From Peribacillus simplex NBRC 15720 = DSM 1321 (GTDB taxonomy: Bacteria > Bacillota > Bacilli > Bacillales > DSM-1321), in the NCBI RefSeq assembly GCF_002243645.1, contig NZ_CP017704.1, positions 1,589,501-1,653,500 on the forward strand: a DNA stretch of 64,000 nt. Direction: 5' to 3'. The notes under the pieces are model-generated. The model ran no database searches, had not been told where the DNA came from, and worked only from the letters and a program-made list of their open reading frames with translations. The position numbers were made by a program, and so were the translations under genes. Positions 17,690 through 27,022 of the stretch are shown one piece after another. Position 1 is the stretch's first letter; each line of letters starts with the position of its first letter.

Positions 17690-18658
17690 TCAGTTGTTAT
17701 GCAGCTGCTTCGCTTCTTTTACAAGCATGATTCCAACTAATCGATTCCTCTTCAATTCCTCAGGAAACACAGTCAACGGCGGATTGGTTTCATCCACTAA
17801 ATAACTAAGTTCGATCGTCATTCCCGGGCGGTGGAATTCAGTTATGAACCAATCCGTAAACCCGCTTCCTACCGCTTCTTTTTCCGGAAAGGTCAGTTCA
17901 TATCCAGTCAATTCGGCAGTCTTTTTCGCAATCCCATAATCCCTCGCCATATTTTTCCGTTTATTTTTGTAATGCCAAAAGATTTCCCTTCCTGAGGTAT
18001 GATAGGAAACAGCAATAAGGGGATCGACTTCCTTTGTGAAATCCGTAAGCGCTTTTACTTCAGCTGCTTCTAATGGTTTTCCGCCCTTATAAAATTGATA
18101 CGTTGGTTTCGTTTCATGACTCATGACTTCTTTCCATCCAGCCGGATACTGCCTATTTAAATCAATACCTTTAGCGTTGGCTTTCCACCGGGACCAATCC
18201 CTGCTATATCGGTTCATTTTCCATACTGCAGCCTTTTCAAGAACATTTAGGTGGGATAAATCTCCTTGCTGGATGCTGACTCCATCTGGATTCAGCATCG
18301 GGATGAACCAGATGCTCACTTCATCCAATGATTCCGTCCGATATTCTCCAACAGGTTTGCCCGCTCGATAGGCGGCTGCATACTCTTCAAGCATGCGCAT
18401 TAAAAGTATGGAGCTAAGCCATTCCCGTCCATGATGTGTTCCCACTAGCAAAATCGATCTTTTTCCTTTTCCTAACTTGACTGCCTTTATATTTTTCCCC
18501 TTTTCAGTTTTCCCGATTATTTGAACGTCCAGTTCATACTGCTTTTGGATTCCTTGCAGATCCATTTCCATCTGTTCAGGGGAATACACTTCTGCCGCCA
18601 GCGATTGTTCAGGGAAAAAAAGCAGCACCAATATTCCAATTACCATTATTTTTCTCAT
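17690..18658 (-). CDS. Secreted M14 zinc carboxypeptidase
   Basis: A 322-residue precursor with a signal peptide (to about residue 21). Peptidase M14 motifs are complete: zinc ligands His76 and Glu79 (THHGREW), His220 (SYHTSG), NPDGV at 123-127, GIDLNRQYP for substrate-carboxylate binding, and catalytic Glu283 (TIELSY). It resembles the gamma-D-glutamyl-meso-DAP peptidase-type secreted carboxypeptidases of Bacillus, but lacks LysM repeats, so cell-wall peptides or general peptides are both possible substrates. It interrupts the yhdB-yhdC order of B. subtilis. Confidence 0.88.
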   Translation of the reverse strand: MRKIMVIGILVLLFFPEQSLAAEVYSPEQMEMDLQGIQKQYELDVQIIGKTEKGKNIKAVKLGKGKRSILLVGTHHGREWLSSILLMRMLEEYAAAYRAGKPVGEYRTESLDEVSIWFIPMLNPDGVSIQQGDLSHLNVLEKAAVWKMNRYSRDWSRWKANAKGIDLNRQYPAGWKEVMSHETKPTYQFYKGGKPLEAAEVKALTDFTKEVDPLIAVSYHTSGREIFWHYKNKRKNMARDYGIAKKTAELTGYELTFPEKEAVGSGFTDWFITEFHRPGMTIELSYLVDETNPPLTVFPEELKRNRLVGIMLVKEAKQLHNN

Positions 18659-18790
18659 GTACTCACCTTTTATTTTTATTCAGGTAAAAAGCAACAACCG
18701 CGGTCCAAATACATCGCCACTTATTGTAAGGAAATGTTCTGACATATCTGAACAAAATACAAATAGCTCCTTATTAAGGGGGAGAAGAAC

Positions 18791-19033
18791 ATGAGGATTG
18801 CGGATTATGATCAGGCTTTGTTTCACACACACCGTTCTGATTGGGACAGCTTGTTAGTATTGATGGTTCGAACGAAAGATCACTTTCTTTCGAAAAAAAT
18901 AGAACATTTTTTGCACGCTTACAGGTTTGAGCATGATTATCAAATTGTTCAATCCCAGTTGTATGCACTGCTTCGTTATCTGGATCATGCGGCAGAAAAA
19001 ACAAGTGATTATTTAAGTGAACTTCCAAGCTAA
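18791..19033 (+). CDS. yhdB: YhdB-like small protein
   Basis: An 80-residue soluble protein starting MRIADYDQALFHTHRSDWDSL and containing LVLMVRTKDHFLSKKIEHFLHAY, which matches my memory of B. subtilis YhdB closely. Function unknown. AAGGGGGAGAAGAAC precedes the ATG. It sits next to azr (yhdA) in convergent orientation with a shared terminator at 19131-19156. Confidence 0.75.
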   Translation: MRIADYDQALFHTHRSDWDSLLVLMVRTKDHFLSKKIEHFLHAYRFEHDYQIVQSQLYALLRYLDHAAEKTSDYLSELPS

Positions 19034-19130
19034 AAACAACTATAGTTTTTGCAAAACGGGAAAATTTATACAAGAAGATTGATTAGCGGGGATATAACTT
19101 TGGCTGGTGAAACCCTATAAAAACAAGGAA

Positions 19131-19156
19131 GGGTCAGGTATTTAAATACCTGACCC
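19131..19156. terminator. Bidirectional terminator between yhdB and azr
   Basis: A perfect 26-base palindrome, GGGTCAGGTATTT joined to its reverse complement, between two convergent genes. Confidence 0.85.
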
Positions 19157-19164
19157 TCATTTCA

Positions 19165-19692
19165 TTATTTTTTCATTGTAGCATATGCAGTTGCATACAT
19201 TTTAAGCTCTTCAATCATACCTTCTACAAGTACGGCAGACTCTTCAAATAAACCATCATTTTCGTAATCGAAGCAATGTGGATCCAGAACTAATTGTTTT
19301 GCGATCACATTTGCATAAAGGCTTCGACCCACTGTCCTCATGGAATTCAAGGCATTGATCCCGCCTTTTCCTCCGCCAGATACAGCCAATAATGCTACTG
19401 GTTTATGCGTGAATTGTTCACTGCTTAGAAAATCCAAGGCATTTTTCAAGGCACCGCTCATGGAGCCATGATATTCCGGAGTGGTCAGAATTACGCCATC
19501 AGCTTCCTCGATGCTTTTCCGAAGACCTTGAATCACTTCCAATTGATATTGCTCACCTTCACCTGAATATAAAGGGATTTCACTATTGCTTAAATCAATA
19601 AGTTCCGCTCCGTATTTCTTGGATATGTAGCGTGAAGCTATCCCCGTCCGCCCTTGTTTACGTGGTGAACCATTAATGATTACTAATTTCAT
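19165..19692 (-). CDS. azr: NADPH-dependent FMN azoreductase
   Basis: A 175-residue flavodoxin-like FMN reductase. The FMN phosphate loop is NGSPRKQGRTG (8-18); TTPEYHGSMSGALKNALDFLSSEQF and LAVSGGGKGGINALNSMRTV are near-identical to B. subtilis Azr (YhdA). The enzyme reduces azo dyes and quinone-like compounds using NADPH, probably as a detoxification flavoprotein. GGAGGTATATATTC leads to ATG 19692. Confidence 0.9.
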   Translation of the reverse strand: MKLVIINGSPRKQGRTGIASRYISKKYGAELIDLSNSEIPLYSGEGEQYQLEVIQGLRKSIEEADGVILTTPEYHGSMSGALKNALDFLSSEQFTHKPVALLAVSGGGKGGINALNSMRTVGRSLYANVIAKQLVLDPHCFDYENDGLFEESAVLVEGMIEELKMYATAYATMKK

Positions 19693-19817
19693 GAATATAT
19701 ACCTCCATTATTCCCGATGTTTTCCGAGATCAGTCGCCAATACAGTATACCAAAACCGAAGGGGAATTTCCTAGAGTTTTGATAATTCATGCTACTAAAG
19801 ATTTGCCCTCACGAAAA

Positions 19818-19844
19818 AACGAAAGACCAAAGAAGTCTTTCGTT
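19818..19844 (-). terminator. Terminator after pgcA
   Basis: AACGAAAGAC / GTCTTTCGTT stem, with an A tract (T on the minus strand) 15 bases past the pgcA stop. Confidence 0.75.
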
Positions 19845-19858
19845 TAGCTTTCATACAT

Positions 19859-21589
19859 TTAAACTAATGCTTCAATCTTGCTCATGAAATCTTCCATGAC
19901 ACCCGATAACTTGGACTCAGCTTCCGGCATTGATTTACCTTGGACACCGAAGTAGAATTTTATTTTCGGTTCAGTACCTGAAGGACGTAGGCAAACCCAT
20001 GTACCATCTTCAAGGAAATACTTCAAAACATTTGATTTCGGAAGCTCGATCAATTCTTCACCATTTGAAAGTAATGTACGCTTTTTACCGCTTTGATAAT
20101 CTTCTTCAGCGACTACCTGAATGCCAGCTATTCGGGCAGGAGGACTTTGACGGAATTGATTCAATATTCCTTGAATCTGTTTTGCCCCCTCAATGCCCTT
20201 TAAAGTCAATGAACGCAATCCTTCCAAGTAAAAACCGTACTTTTCAAACACATTCAGCAACCCTTCATATAGTGTCAATCCCTGCTTTTTATAATGAGCA
20301 CAGACTTCAACAGCCAGCACTGCCGCTTGAATGGCATCCTTATCACGTGCAAAGTCTTTAATCAGATAACCGTAGCTTTCTTCATATCCGAACAAAAAGC
20401 TATTTTCCCCGCTTTCATGATACTGATTTATTTTCTCGGCGATGAACTTAAACCCGGTAAGTACATCAACCGTCTTCAAACCATATGACTCCGCAATCGT
20501 CCGCCCGATTTCAGAAGTGACGATGGTTTTTAAGACGACTCCATTTTGAGGAAGCTTCCCTTTTTCTTTTTTCTGGGATATTAAATAATCCAGGAAAAGT
20601 GCACCTGTTTGATTTCCAGTCAGGACAACATATTGACCCATCTCGTTTTTCACGGCAATTCCAAGCCGATCGGCATCCGGGTCCGTTGCTATCAATAAGT
20701 CCGCTTCCACTTTGTTTCCAAGCTCGATCGCCATTTCAAACGCTGCTGGTTCCTCTGGATTTGGAGACTTCACTGTTGAAAAATCTGGATCTGGCATTTC
20801 TTGTTCCTTAACGATATGCAAATTTTGATACCCTAAGCTTTGCAGTGCCCTTCTGACCGATTTATTTGCCGTACCATGAAGCGGCGTAAAGACGATTGAC
20901 ACATCTATTTCCTCGGCAAGCTGCGGATTCTCGGGAACTGTGAGCAACTCACGGTTATATGCCGCATCCAATTCCTCCCCAATCATTTCGATTAGGCCCT
21001 GTCCTTTAAGGACTTCAGCTTCTTCAATTTGAATTTCAAGCTCACTTTCAATGGCATTCACATAGCTGATCACTTGATCCGCTGCTTCCGGTGGCAATTG
21101 TGCCCCATCTGGCCCATAAACCTTGTATCCATTATATTCAGGCGGATTGTGGCTTGCCGTGATAACGATTCCAGCAAAAGCATTCAGCTCGCGAACCGCA
21201 AATGATAATTCTGGTGTCGGACGCAATTCATCGAATAAATAAGCCTTAACCCCAAATGTTGCCAAGGTTTTAGCTGCTTCGAGTGCAAATTCCGGAGACT
21301 TATGTCTCGAATCATAAGCGATCACAGCCCCTCTTCCTTTTGCCTCTTCCCCAAACGAAGAGATATATTGAGCTAACCCAACCGTTGCCTTCCTTACAGT
21401 ATAAAGATTCATCCGGTTCGTTCCCGCTCCGATTTCCCCACGCATTCCGCCTGTTCCAAATTCTAAATTTTTATAAAAGGCATCTTCGAGTTGTGCTTCA
21501 TCCTGCTGCATTTCCTCAAGGAGGACACGTAATTCCCCATTTAAATTCTGGTACCCTGCCCAAGTGGTGTATAAAGATTTCCATTCCAT
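19859..21589 (-). CDS. pgcA: Alpha-phosphoglucomutase
   Basis: A 576-residue alpha-D-phosphohexomutase. Catalytic phosphoserine Ser146 lies in [15 protein letters not shown]; the metal loop is [18 protein letters not shown] is the sugar-binding loop and [12 protein letters not shown] the phosphate-binding loop. It interconverts glucose 6- and 1-phosphate; with GalU (62.2 kb in this window) it supplies UDP-glucose for wall glycolipid and teichoic acid decoration. ATG 21589 is preferred over 21598 because GGGAGGAG is then 9 bases away instead of abutting. Confidence 0.95.
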   Translation of the reverse strand: MEWKSLYTTWAGYQNLNGELRVLLEEMQQDEAQLEDAFYKNLEFGTGGMRGEIGAGTNRMNLYTVRKATVGLAQYISSFGEEAKGRGAVIAYDSRHKSPEFALEAAKTLATFGVKAYLFDELRPTPELSFAVRELNAFAGIVITASHNPPEYNGYKVYGPDGAQLPPEAADQVISYVNAIESELEIQIEEAEVLKGQGLIEMIGEELDAAYNRELLTVPENPQLAEEIDVSIVFTPLHGTANKSVRRALQSLGYQNLHIVKEQEMPDPDFSTVKSPNPEEPAAFEMAIELGNKVEADLLIATDPDADRLGIAVKNEMGQYVVLTGNQTGALFLDYLISQKKEKGKLPQNGVVLKTIVTSEIGRTIAESYGLKTVDVLTGFKFIAEKINQYHESGENSFLFGYEESYGYLIKDFARDKDAIQAAVLAVEVCAHYKKQGLTLYEGLLNVFEKYGFYLEGLRSLTLKGIEGAKQIQGILNQFRQSPPARIAGIQVVAEEDYQSGKKRTLLSNGEELIELPKSNVLKYFLEDGTWVCLRPSGTEPKIKFYFGVQGKSMPEAESKLSGVMEDFMSKIEALV

Positions 21590-21742
21590 CTCCAACATCT
21601 CCTCCCAAACGCCTTATTTGTAATTATTATGTATCTGCCTACATATACAAAATTATCACATTTATTCCAATAAATGAAGTAAAGGCTCGTAATGAAAAGA
21701 ACTGAATTTTGCGTTCTTCCCATCACGAGCCCATTTACCTCT

Positions 21743-23290
21743 TTATTTTCCGCCATCTTTGTAATGCAGATTGTAAATATCATGGCGGCGATCTTTCAAT
21801 TGCCTTACAGTACCAGACTGACGCTCCCGCCTTAAGATTTCCAAATCAACATCGCCAATCAGGACCATCTCAAGGTTTGGGCTGGTTTCCCCGACTATGC
21901 CGTCACGCGCAAATTCGAAATCTGATGGAGCGAAGATTCCAGATTGGGCATATTGGATATCCATATTTTCCGTTTGCGGAAGATTCCCGACCGTTCCGGA
22001 AATGACGGTATAAATTTGGTTTTCTACAGCACGGGCCTGGGCACAATAACGAACGCGCAGATAGCCTTGCCTGTCTTCTGTACAAAATGGAGTGAATATG
22101 ATTTTGGCTCCCATGTCGGTAGCAATCCGGGCGAGTTCCGGAAACTCAATATCATAACAAATTTGTATGGCGATTTTTCCACAATCCGTATCAAAGACAC
22201 GAACGCGGTCACCTGCGTTAATACCCCACCATTTTCTTTCATTCGGTGTGATATGAATTTTATATTGCTTTTCAATCGTCCCATCACGACGGAATAAATA
22301 AGCGATATTATAGATATTGTCATCATCTTCTTTTACGAAATGGGAACCGCCGATGATATTGACGTTATACCTTACAGCTAAAGTGGTAAACAACTCAATA
22401 TACTGCTCCGTGAAGTCCGACAGTTTCCGTACAGCCAAGCTTGGTGACCTTTCATTCAAGAAAGACATCAGCTGGGTGGTGAACAATTCCGGGAACACGG
22501 CGAAATCCGCATTAGCATCCGAAGCAACGTCGGTGAAATACTCGACTTGATTAGCGAAGTCTTCGAATGAATCTATTTTACGCAGCATGTATTGCACGAC
22601 GCAGATCCGTACCGGTTCGGATGTTTTATAATAACGTTTTGTTTTCGGCTGATAATCGACGTTATTCCACTCCATGAGCGTAGCATACTTATTGGATTGC
22701 AGATCATCCGGCAAGTAATTCGGATTGATCCTCATAAGCGTGAACCCATTTAAAAGCTGGAACGATAGAACCGGATCATATATTTTATGCAATTGCACTT
22801 CTTTCACATATTCCCTAGGTAACAGTTCATCCGCATGTTTATGGTAATTGGGGATCCTGCCGCCGATAATGATGCTTTTCAAATTCAAATGGGCAACAAG
22901 TTCTTTCCTTGAATCATATAGTCTTTGACCAATTTTCATCCTGCGGAATTTAGGATGGACCATGACCTCGATTCCATATAAATTATAACCGTCCGGATTA
23001 TGGTTAGTGATGTACCCACCATCTGTTACATCGTCCCATGTATGGCGATCATCATATTCGTCAAAATTAATAATGAGACTAGAACATGAGCCAATCACTT
23101 TTCCATCATATTCAGCCACGAACTGTCCTGCCGGAAAAATCGCCAGATGGCTCTCAAGCTGATCTCGCTTCCAGGGAACCATTCCAGGAAAGCAACTCGA
23201 CTGCAAAGCAATTATTTCATCTATGTCTCCTAGCCTCATATTACGTATTTCCATTATTTTTTCATATTTATGCAGGTCCAAATTAGGCAT
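21743..23290 (-). CDS. yhcX: Fused GNAT-nitrilase family protein (YhcX)
   Basis: A 515-residue fusion. Residues about 13-220 are a GNAT acetyltransferase (IEVMVHPKFRRMKIGQRLYDSRK as cofactor loop); residues about 227-505 are a carbon-nitrogen hydrolase with the full triad Glu268 (FPELF), Lys344 (YKIHITPNE) and Cys378 (QICYDIEFPE). This architecture and length equal B. subtilis YhcX. The natural substrate is unknown to me. It lies directly upstream of pgcA on the same strand; in B. subtilis glp genes lie between the two. Confidence 0.93.
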   Translation of the reverse strand: MPNLDLHKYEKIMEIRNMRLGDIDEIIALQSSCFPGMVPWKRDQLESHLAIFPAGQFVAEYDGKVIGSCSSLIINFDEYDDRHTWDDVTDGGYITNHNPDGYNLYGIEVMVHPKFRRMKIGQRLYDSRKELVAHLNLKSIIIGGRIPNYHKHADELLPREYVKEVQLHKIYDPVLSFQLLNGFTLMRINPNYLPDDLQSNKYATLMEWNNVDYQPKTKRYYKTSEPVRICVVQYMLRKIDSFEDFANQVEYFTDVASDANADFAVFPELFTTQLMSFLNERSPSLAVRKLSDFTEQYIELFTTLAVRYNVNIIGGSHFVKEDDDNIYNIAYLFRRDGTIEKQYKIHITPNERKWWGINAGDRVRVFDTDCGKIAIQICYDIEFPELARIATDMGAKIIFTPFCTEDRQGYLRVRYCAQARAVENQIYTVISGTVGNLPQTENMDIQYAQSGIFAPSDFEFARDGIVGETSPNLEMVLIGDVDLEILRRERQSGTVRQLKDRRHDIYNLHYKDGGK

Positions 23291-23492
23291 TTTCCTCAGA
23301 CTCCTTTAATCTCTTCCATAAGAATTATACCCCTTATTCAAAAATTAAAACAGACGAACCTACCCAAGGTTTTCAAAATTACATTGATAAAATCCATTCT
23401 TAATGTCCCTTAAAAAGAATATATATTTTACAGACGCAGTCCATACATACTATACTTTTCATGAGAGCAAAAAGAGATGGGGAAGAGGAACC

Positions 23493-23930
23493 ATGAACAA
23501 TACAAAACGCAGTGTGGAAAACTTATTATTTGTTGCCTGGACTGCTTCCATCATTGCTATGTTTGGAAGCTTATATTTTTCTGAAATTAAGCAATATGAA
23601 CCTTGTGCGCTATGTTGGTATCAGCGGATCATTATGTATCCTTTTACAATCATATTAGGAATTGCAATCATTCGAAAAGATTATTGGATCAGCTTTTATA
23701 CCATGATATTATCCGCTATCGGTGCATTCATTTCCACATACCATTATTTGATACAAAAGGTTTCATTCTTTTCTGACCACACCCTTGCATGCGGAAGGGT
23801 TCCATGTACAGGACAATATATAAACGTATTTGGTTTCATAACCATCCCGTTCCTAGCCTTGACTGCATTCATCATTATTTTCATTTGCAGTTACATCATA
23901 TGGACAAGATCCAAGGAGGTTGCAGCTTAA
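23493..23930 (+). CDS. bdbC: Disulfide bond formation protein, DsbB/BdbC family
   Basis: A 145-residue quinone-linked thiol oxidase with four membrane helices. The two redox pairs are Cys38-AL-Cys41 (EPCALCWYQR) and Cys100/Cys105 (ACGRVPC). It reoxidises a thioredoxin-like partner on the outside of the membrane. ATG 23493 with GGGGAAGAGGAACC upstream is preferred to an earlier in-frame ATG at 23403. Its stop overlaps the start of the next gene (TAATG), so the two are translated together. Confidence 0.9.
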   Translation: MNNTKRSVENLLFVAWTASIIAMFGSLYFSEIKQYEPCALCWYQRIIMYPFTIILGIAIIRKDYWISFYTMILSAIGAFISTYHYLIQKVSFFSDHTLACGRVPCTGQYINVFGFITIPFLALTAFIIIFICSYIIWTRSKEVAA

Positions 23931-24400
23931 TGAAGAAAATGGCTATATTTTTAGTGATAATCGTCGCGACATTTGTCCTGCTGGGCGTTTTTACAAACAT
24001 GAAAAAAGAAGAAAAAACAAAAGGAAATCCATACGGCAAGGATAAACTTAAACCCGCTACGGTCGATCAGTTGGATGACCCCAATTACCAAAACTTGATC
24101 CTGCCGGAAGAATTGGAGCAGGACCTCCAGGATAACAAAGATATGACCGTTTATTTCTATAGTCCTGATTGCCCGCACTGTCAAAAAACCACGCCAATCG
24201 TAGCTCCTTTGGCAGAAAAATTGGGAATCGACCTAGTTCAATACAATCTTTTGGAGTTTGAACAAGGATGGAGCGATTATGGCATCAAAAGCACACCGAC
24301 CATCGTTCACTATAAAAATGGCAAAGAACAAGAACGGATCGTTGGCTATAAAGATGAGGAAACGTTCGAGAAATGGTTCGAGGACCATGATATTAATTAA
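23930..24400 (+). CDS. Membrane-anchored thioredoxin-like thiol oxidase
   Basis: A 156-residue protein: N-terminal membrane anchor (3-22) and an extracytoplasmic thioredoxin fold. The active site is Cys81-Pro-His-Cys84 (SPDCPHCQ), the CPHC type typical of DsbA-like oxidants rather than thioredoxin, with cis-proline in KSTPTIVHY. It probably is the BdbA/BdbD-type partner of the preceding BdbC. AAGGAGG lies inside the end of bdbC. A strong terminator follows. Confidence 0.85.
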   Translation: MKKMAIFLVIIVATFVLLGVFTNMKKEEKTKGNPYGKDKLKPATVDQLDDPNYQNLILPEELEQDLQDNKDMTVYFYSPDCPHCQKTTPIVAPLAEKLGIDLVQYNLLEFEQGWSDYGIKSTPTIVHYKNGKEQERIVGYKDEETFEKWFEDHDIN

Positions 24401-24410
24401 GGATGGAAAA

Positions 24411-24466
24411 AATGAGCCGGCCCTAACGGAAATGCTTCTCCCGTTATAGCCGGCTCATTTTTTTTG
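24411..24466 (+). terminator. Terminator of the bdbC operon
   Basis: AATGAGCCGG / CCGGCTCATT with an inner CTAACGG/CCGTTATAG stem and a T8 tract. Confidence 0.88.
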
Positions 24467-24468
24467 CC

Positions 24469-24888
24469 TTATACTAAATATTGATTCGCCACCTGGATGT
24501 CCAACATCTGCATATCATTACTCTCTTCATGGTTTATACTTGAAAAATGGTCATAATAAAAAGGGAAGAATATTCCGTATTCATTCAATAGAGTGATGTT
24601 ATGTTGGAACAATTCTTCAGATTTAGATTCCATCAATATAGAATCTTCTTCCTTCTGTTTGTCTAATATCGACATGAGGACTTGAAGACATGTCATAACT
24701 TGAAATGCGTCTCTTAATGTTGCCAAGTAAGTAAAGGAACTTTGATTGGGCTCTAAAACGCCAATCTCGCGGAAGTGAAGGATTTCACTTTCCGTAAAGT
24801 ATTTTGGAAATACAGATTCGTAGAAACGAGAAACGAGACTCGCTATTTCCTGCTCTTGTTCTTCTGTTGAAGAAAAGACCGTCTTCAC
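24469..24888 (-). CDS. yhcU: YhcU-like protein (DUF5365)
   Basis: A 139-residue soluble, mostly helical acidic protein. VFSSTEEQEQEIASLVSRFYESVFPKYF, the LEPNQSSFTYLATLRDAFQV region and LLNEYGIFFPFYYDHF fit the YhcU/DUF5365 family of Bacillus; function unknown. GTG at 24888 has AAGGTGG eight bases ahead; a GTG at 24900 lies inside that site. It is convergent with the bdbC operon and divergent from yhcT, as yhcT and yhcU neighbour each other in B. subtilis. Confidence 0.75.
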   Translation of the reverse strand: MKTVFSSTEEQEQEIASLVSRFYESVFPKYFTESEILHFREIGVLEPNQSSFTYLATLRDAFQVMTCLQVLMSILDKQKEEDSILMESKSEELFQHNITLLNEYGIFFPFYYDHFSSINHEESNDMQMLDIQVANQYLV

Positions 24889-25120
24889 TAAAAAAACCAC
24901 CTTTTTTCAGATCCGTTAGACCTATCTATTATATGTATATTCTAGGACAAGCGATTTCTTTCCCCATAGAATAACATAAAAATTGTAAAAAATATGTGGT
25001 AATTTCCACCACCAAAAATCTTAGCAATAGGCCCAAGGTTACTTTTTTACAACTTATCCGTAATTATTATATATTTTTTTCATTTAAGCACAACCAAACG
25101 AGTCGAAAGTAGGAGTTAAA

Positions 25121-26032
25121 TTGGAAAATTTCAAAATAACTAACCAACATTTAATAATAGAAGTTCTCCAAAGTTGGAATGGATTAACATTGGAAAAGCT
25201 TTTTAGGGAGCGTTGGAAGGCCCCAAAGAAGCTAGTACATGAATGGAGGATGAGTAAAGAGGTGACAGTGAACGGGAATTCCGTCACATGGTCGACTATC
25301 CTTAACGAAGGAGATACAATCAGCATCCCCTTATTGGATCACGCAGAAAATGAAACAATTAAAGCGGAAAATTTAGGAATTCCCATCTTATATGAAGATG
25401 ACCTTTTGTTGATAGCCAATAAACCGGCTGGAATGGATACTCACCCTTCTCACCCCGGTGAAGCACACTCCCTCATAAATGGAGTCGCGCACCATCTTCA
25501 AAAAACCGGCCAGACCTGTATGATCAAGCATATTCATAGGCTTGATAAAGATACCACCGGTGCGGTCCTTTTTGCCAAAAACCGCCTCATTGGATCCATG
25601 CTGGATAGAATGTTGGAAGAAAGGGAAATCAAACGGACTTATCTAGCTTTAGTCGAAGGAAACATTAAAAAAGATGAAGGCGATATCAAAGAAAAGATTG
25701 GCCGTGACCGCCACCATGCCACGAGACGAAGGGTTTCCCCTACAGGCCAGACGGCAGTTACCCATTTTCGGGTGATCAATCGCGATTCCAAGAAAAACTT
25801 GACGCTCGTCAGCTGCACCCTGGAAAGCGGCCGAACCCACCAGATCAGGGTGCATTTCAGTCATTTGAATCACCCCTTGGCCGGAGATACCTTATATGGC
25901 GGAAAAAAGACATTTCATCGTCAAGCCCTGCATGCAAGGAAAATCGAATTCATCCACCCCATTTCAGAATTAAAAATGATCATTGAAGCTCCTTTCATTG
26001 ATAGACCTGAAATATTCGACGATCACATATAA
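25121..26032 (+). CDS. yhcT: RluA/RluD-type pseudouridine synthase (YhcT)
   Basis: A 303-residue synthase. Motif II HRLDKDTTGAVLFAKN (139-154) carries catalytic Asp142; GRTHQIRVHFSHLNHPLAGDTLYGG is the conserved C-terminal block; residues 20-75 form an S4-like N-terminal domain. It isomerises uridine to pseudouridine in a structured RNA, target unknown for YhcT. It begins with TTG 25121, five bases after AGGAG; no ATG in frame gives the S4 part. Confidence 0.88.
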   Translation: MENFKITNQHLIIEVLQSWNGLTLEKLFRERWKAPKKLVHEWRMSKEVTVNGNSVTWSTILNEGDTISIPLLDHAENETIKAENLGIPILYEDDLLLIANKPAGMDTHPSHPGEAHSLINGVAHHLQKTGQTCMIKHIHRLDKDTTGAVLFAKNRLIGSMLDRMLEEREIKRTYLALVEGNIKKDEGDIKEKIGRDRHHATRRRVSPTGQTAVTHFRVINRDSKKNLTLVSCTLESGRTHQIRVHFSHLNHPLAGDTLYGGKKTFHRQALHARKIEFIHPISELKMIIEAPFIDRPEIFDDHI

Positions 26033-26145
26033 TACAAACAGATACCAACGTTCCATTTCGGAACGGTGGTCTTATTTCTTCATTAATATTATTCCGAAAT
26101 TGTTGCTTATATTTTTTGCTCAACCAGCAGACGAACTATGTTGGA

Positions 26146-26240
26146 CGGATAATAATCCTTTACGGCCGGATTATCCGCAGGTTGGTTCGAAATTTCACAC
26201 TCTACAGTTGGAATATTCGCAAGTTGGAACGAAACCCGTT
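26146..26240. repeat. Degenerate tandem array with 21-bp period
   Basis: Units CGGATAAT, CGGATTATC, CGAAATTTC, TGGAATATTC and CGAAACCC fall at 26146, 26167, 26188, 26209 and 26230, an exact 21-base phase. Sequence resembles the arrays at 15.8 and 34.8 kb. Confidence 0.65.
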
Positions 26241-26259
26241 CATTTTGACACAAAAAAAT

Positions 26260-26281
26260 AGCTGGCCACTTGGGCCAGCTT
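26260..26281 (-). terminator. Terminator after the YeaQ/YmgE-family gene
   Basis: AGCTGGCC / GGCCAGCT stem, 5-base loop, T7 on the minus strand. Confidence 0.8.
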
Positions 26282-26292
26282 TATTTTTGTAT

Positions 26293-26547
26293 TTATGACG
26301 CTTTTCTCATGCCTTTTAAGATAAGGCTTAAGATGAAGACAAATACGATTGCACCAATCAATGCTGGAATTATAGCGAAATCTGCTACTGAAGGTCCCCA
26401 GTTCCCAAGAATTAATGAACCTAACCAAGCTCCAACAAAACCAGCGATAATGTTACCGATAATTCCAAATGGAACGTCACGTCCAACGATCATACCTGCT
26501 AACCAACCAATGATACCTCCGATAATTAATGACCATAAAAATCCCAT
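26293..26547 (-). CDS. GlsB/YeaQ/YmgE family stress-response membrane protein
   Basis: An 84-residue protein of three membrane helices with the glycine-rich family pattern: GGIIGWLAGMIVGRDVPFGIIGNIIAGFVGAWLG. Members are general-stress induced small membrane proteins annotated as transglycosylase-associated, with no proven enzymatic activity. GAAGGAGGAAATATATT leads to the ATG. Single gene with own terminator. Confidence 0.88.
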   Translation of the reverse strand: MGFLWSLIIGGIIGWLAGMIVGRDVPFGIIGNIIAGFVGAWLGSLILGNWGPSVADFAIIPALIGAIVFVFILSLILKGMRKAS

Positions 26548-26975
26548 AATATATTTCCTCCTTCAAATTAGTTAATTTTTTAATTCCTGCAGCAGACTCC
26601 AAGAAAACCAATCACTTCCATTTTGTCATGCCTGTTTTCAGTTCTTTTAACTTTTTCATTCAAATGGTATGATGCCGATTCGCATAATATCTAATGAATG
26701 TGAATGTTTTAGTTATTGGGTAGAGTTAGCTAGCTATAGCCCTTGAGTAACTGATTGGACAATCCTCATGTTAGTGAATTTTTTCTTTTTGTTTGCCGCT
26801 GTACTCATTATTTTCCCCGTTTAATTAATCTAAAACCTAATTTTTTTTAAAAATATTTGGCAACGAAAACAGGATTATCAGACATATTAAACGGGTATAC
26901 GATAGGCTTTACTTTGTCACATAGTTAGTATAAGCAGTAACTGTTTCAATTATGTTCATAAAGGAAAAAGAAAAA
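26548..26975. other. Non-coding gap upstream of the stress gene
   Basis: About 430 AT-rich bases with no gene visible. The part next to 26547 must hold the promoter of the stress gene; I could not pick a convincing -35/-10 pair. Confidence 0.4.
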
Positions 26976-27001
26976 GGATGCCCCCTTATCGGGACACCCT
27001 C
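26976..27001 (-). terminator. Terminator after yvgN
   Basis: On the minus strand GGGTGTCCC pairs with GGGGCATCC (two G-U pairs) and is followed by TTTTTCTTTTTCC. Confidence 0.65.
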
Positions 27002-27022
27002 CTATCATTTGCAGTATTCTTT

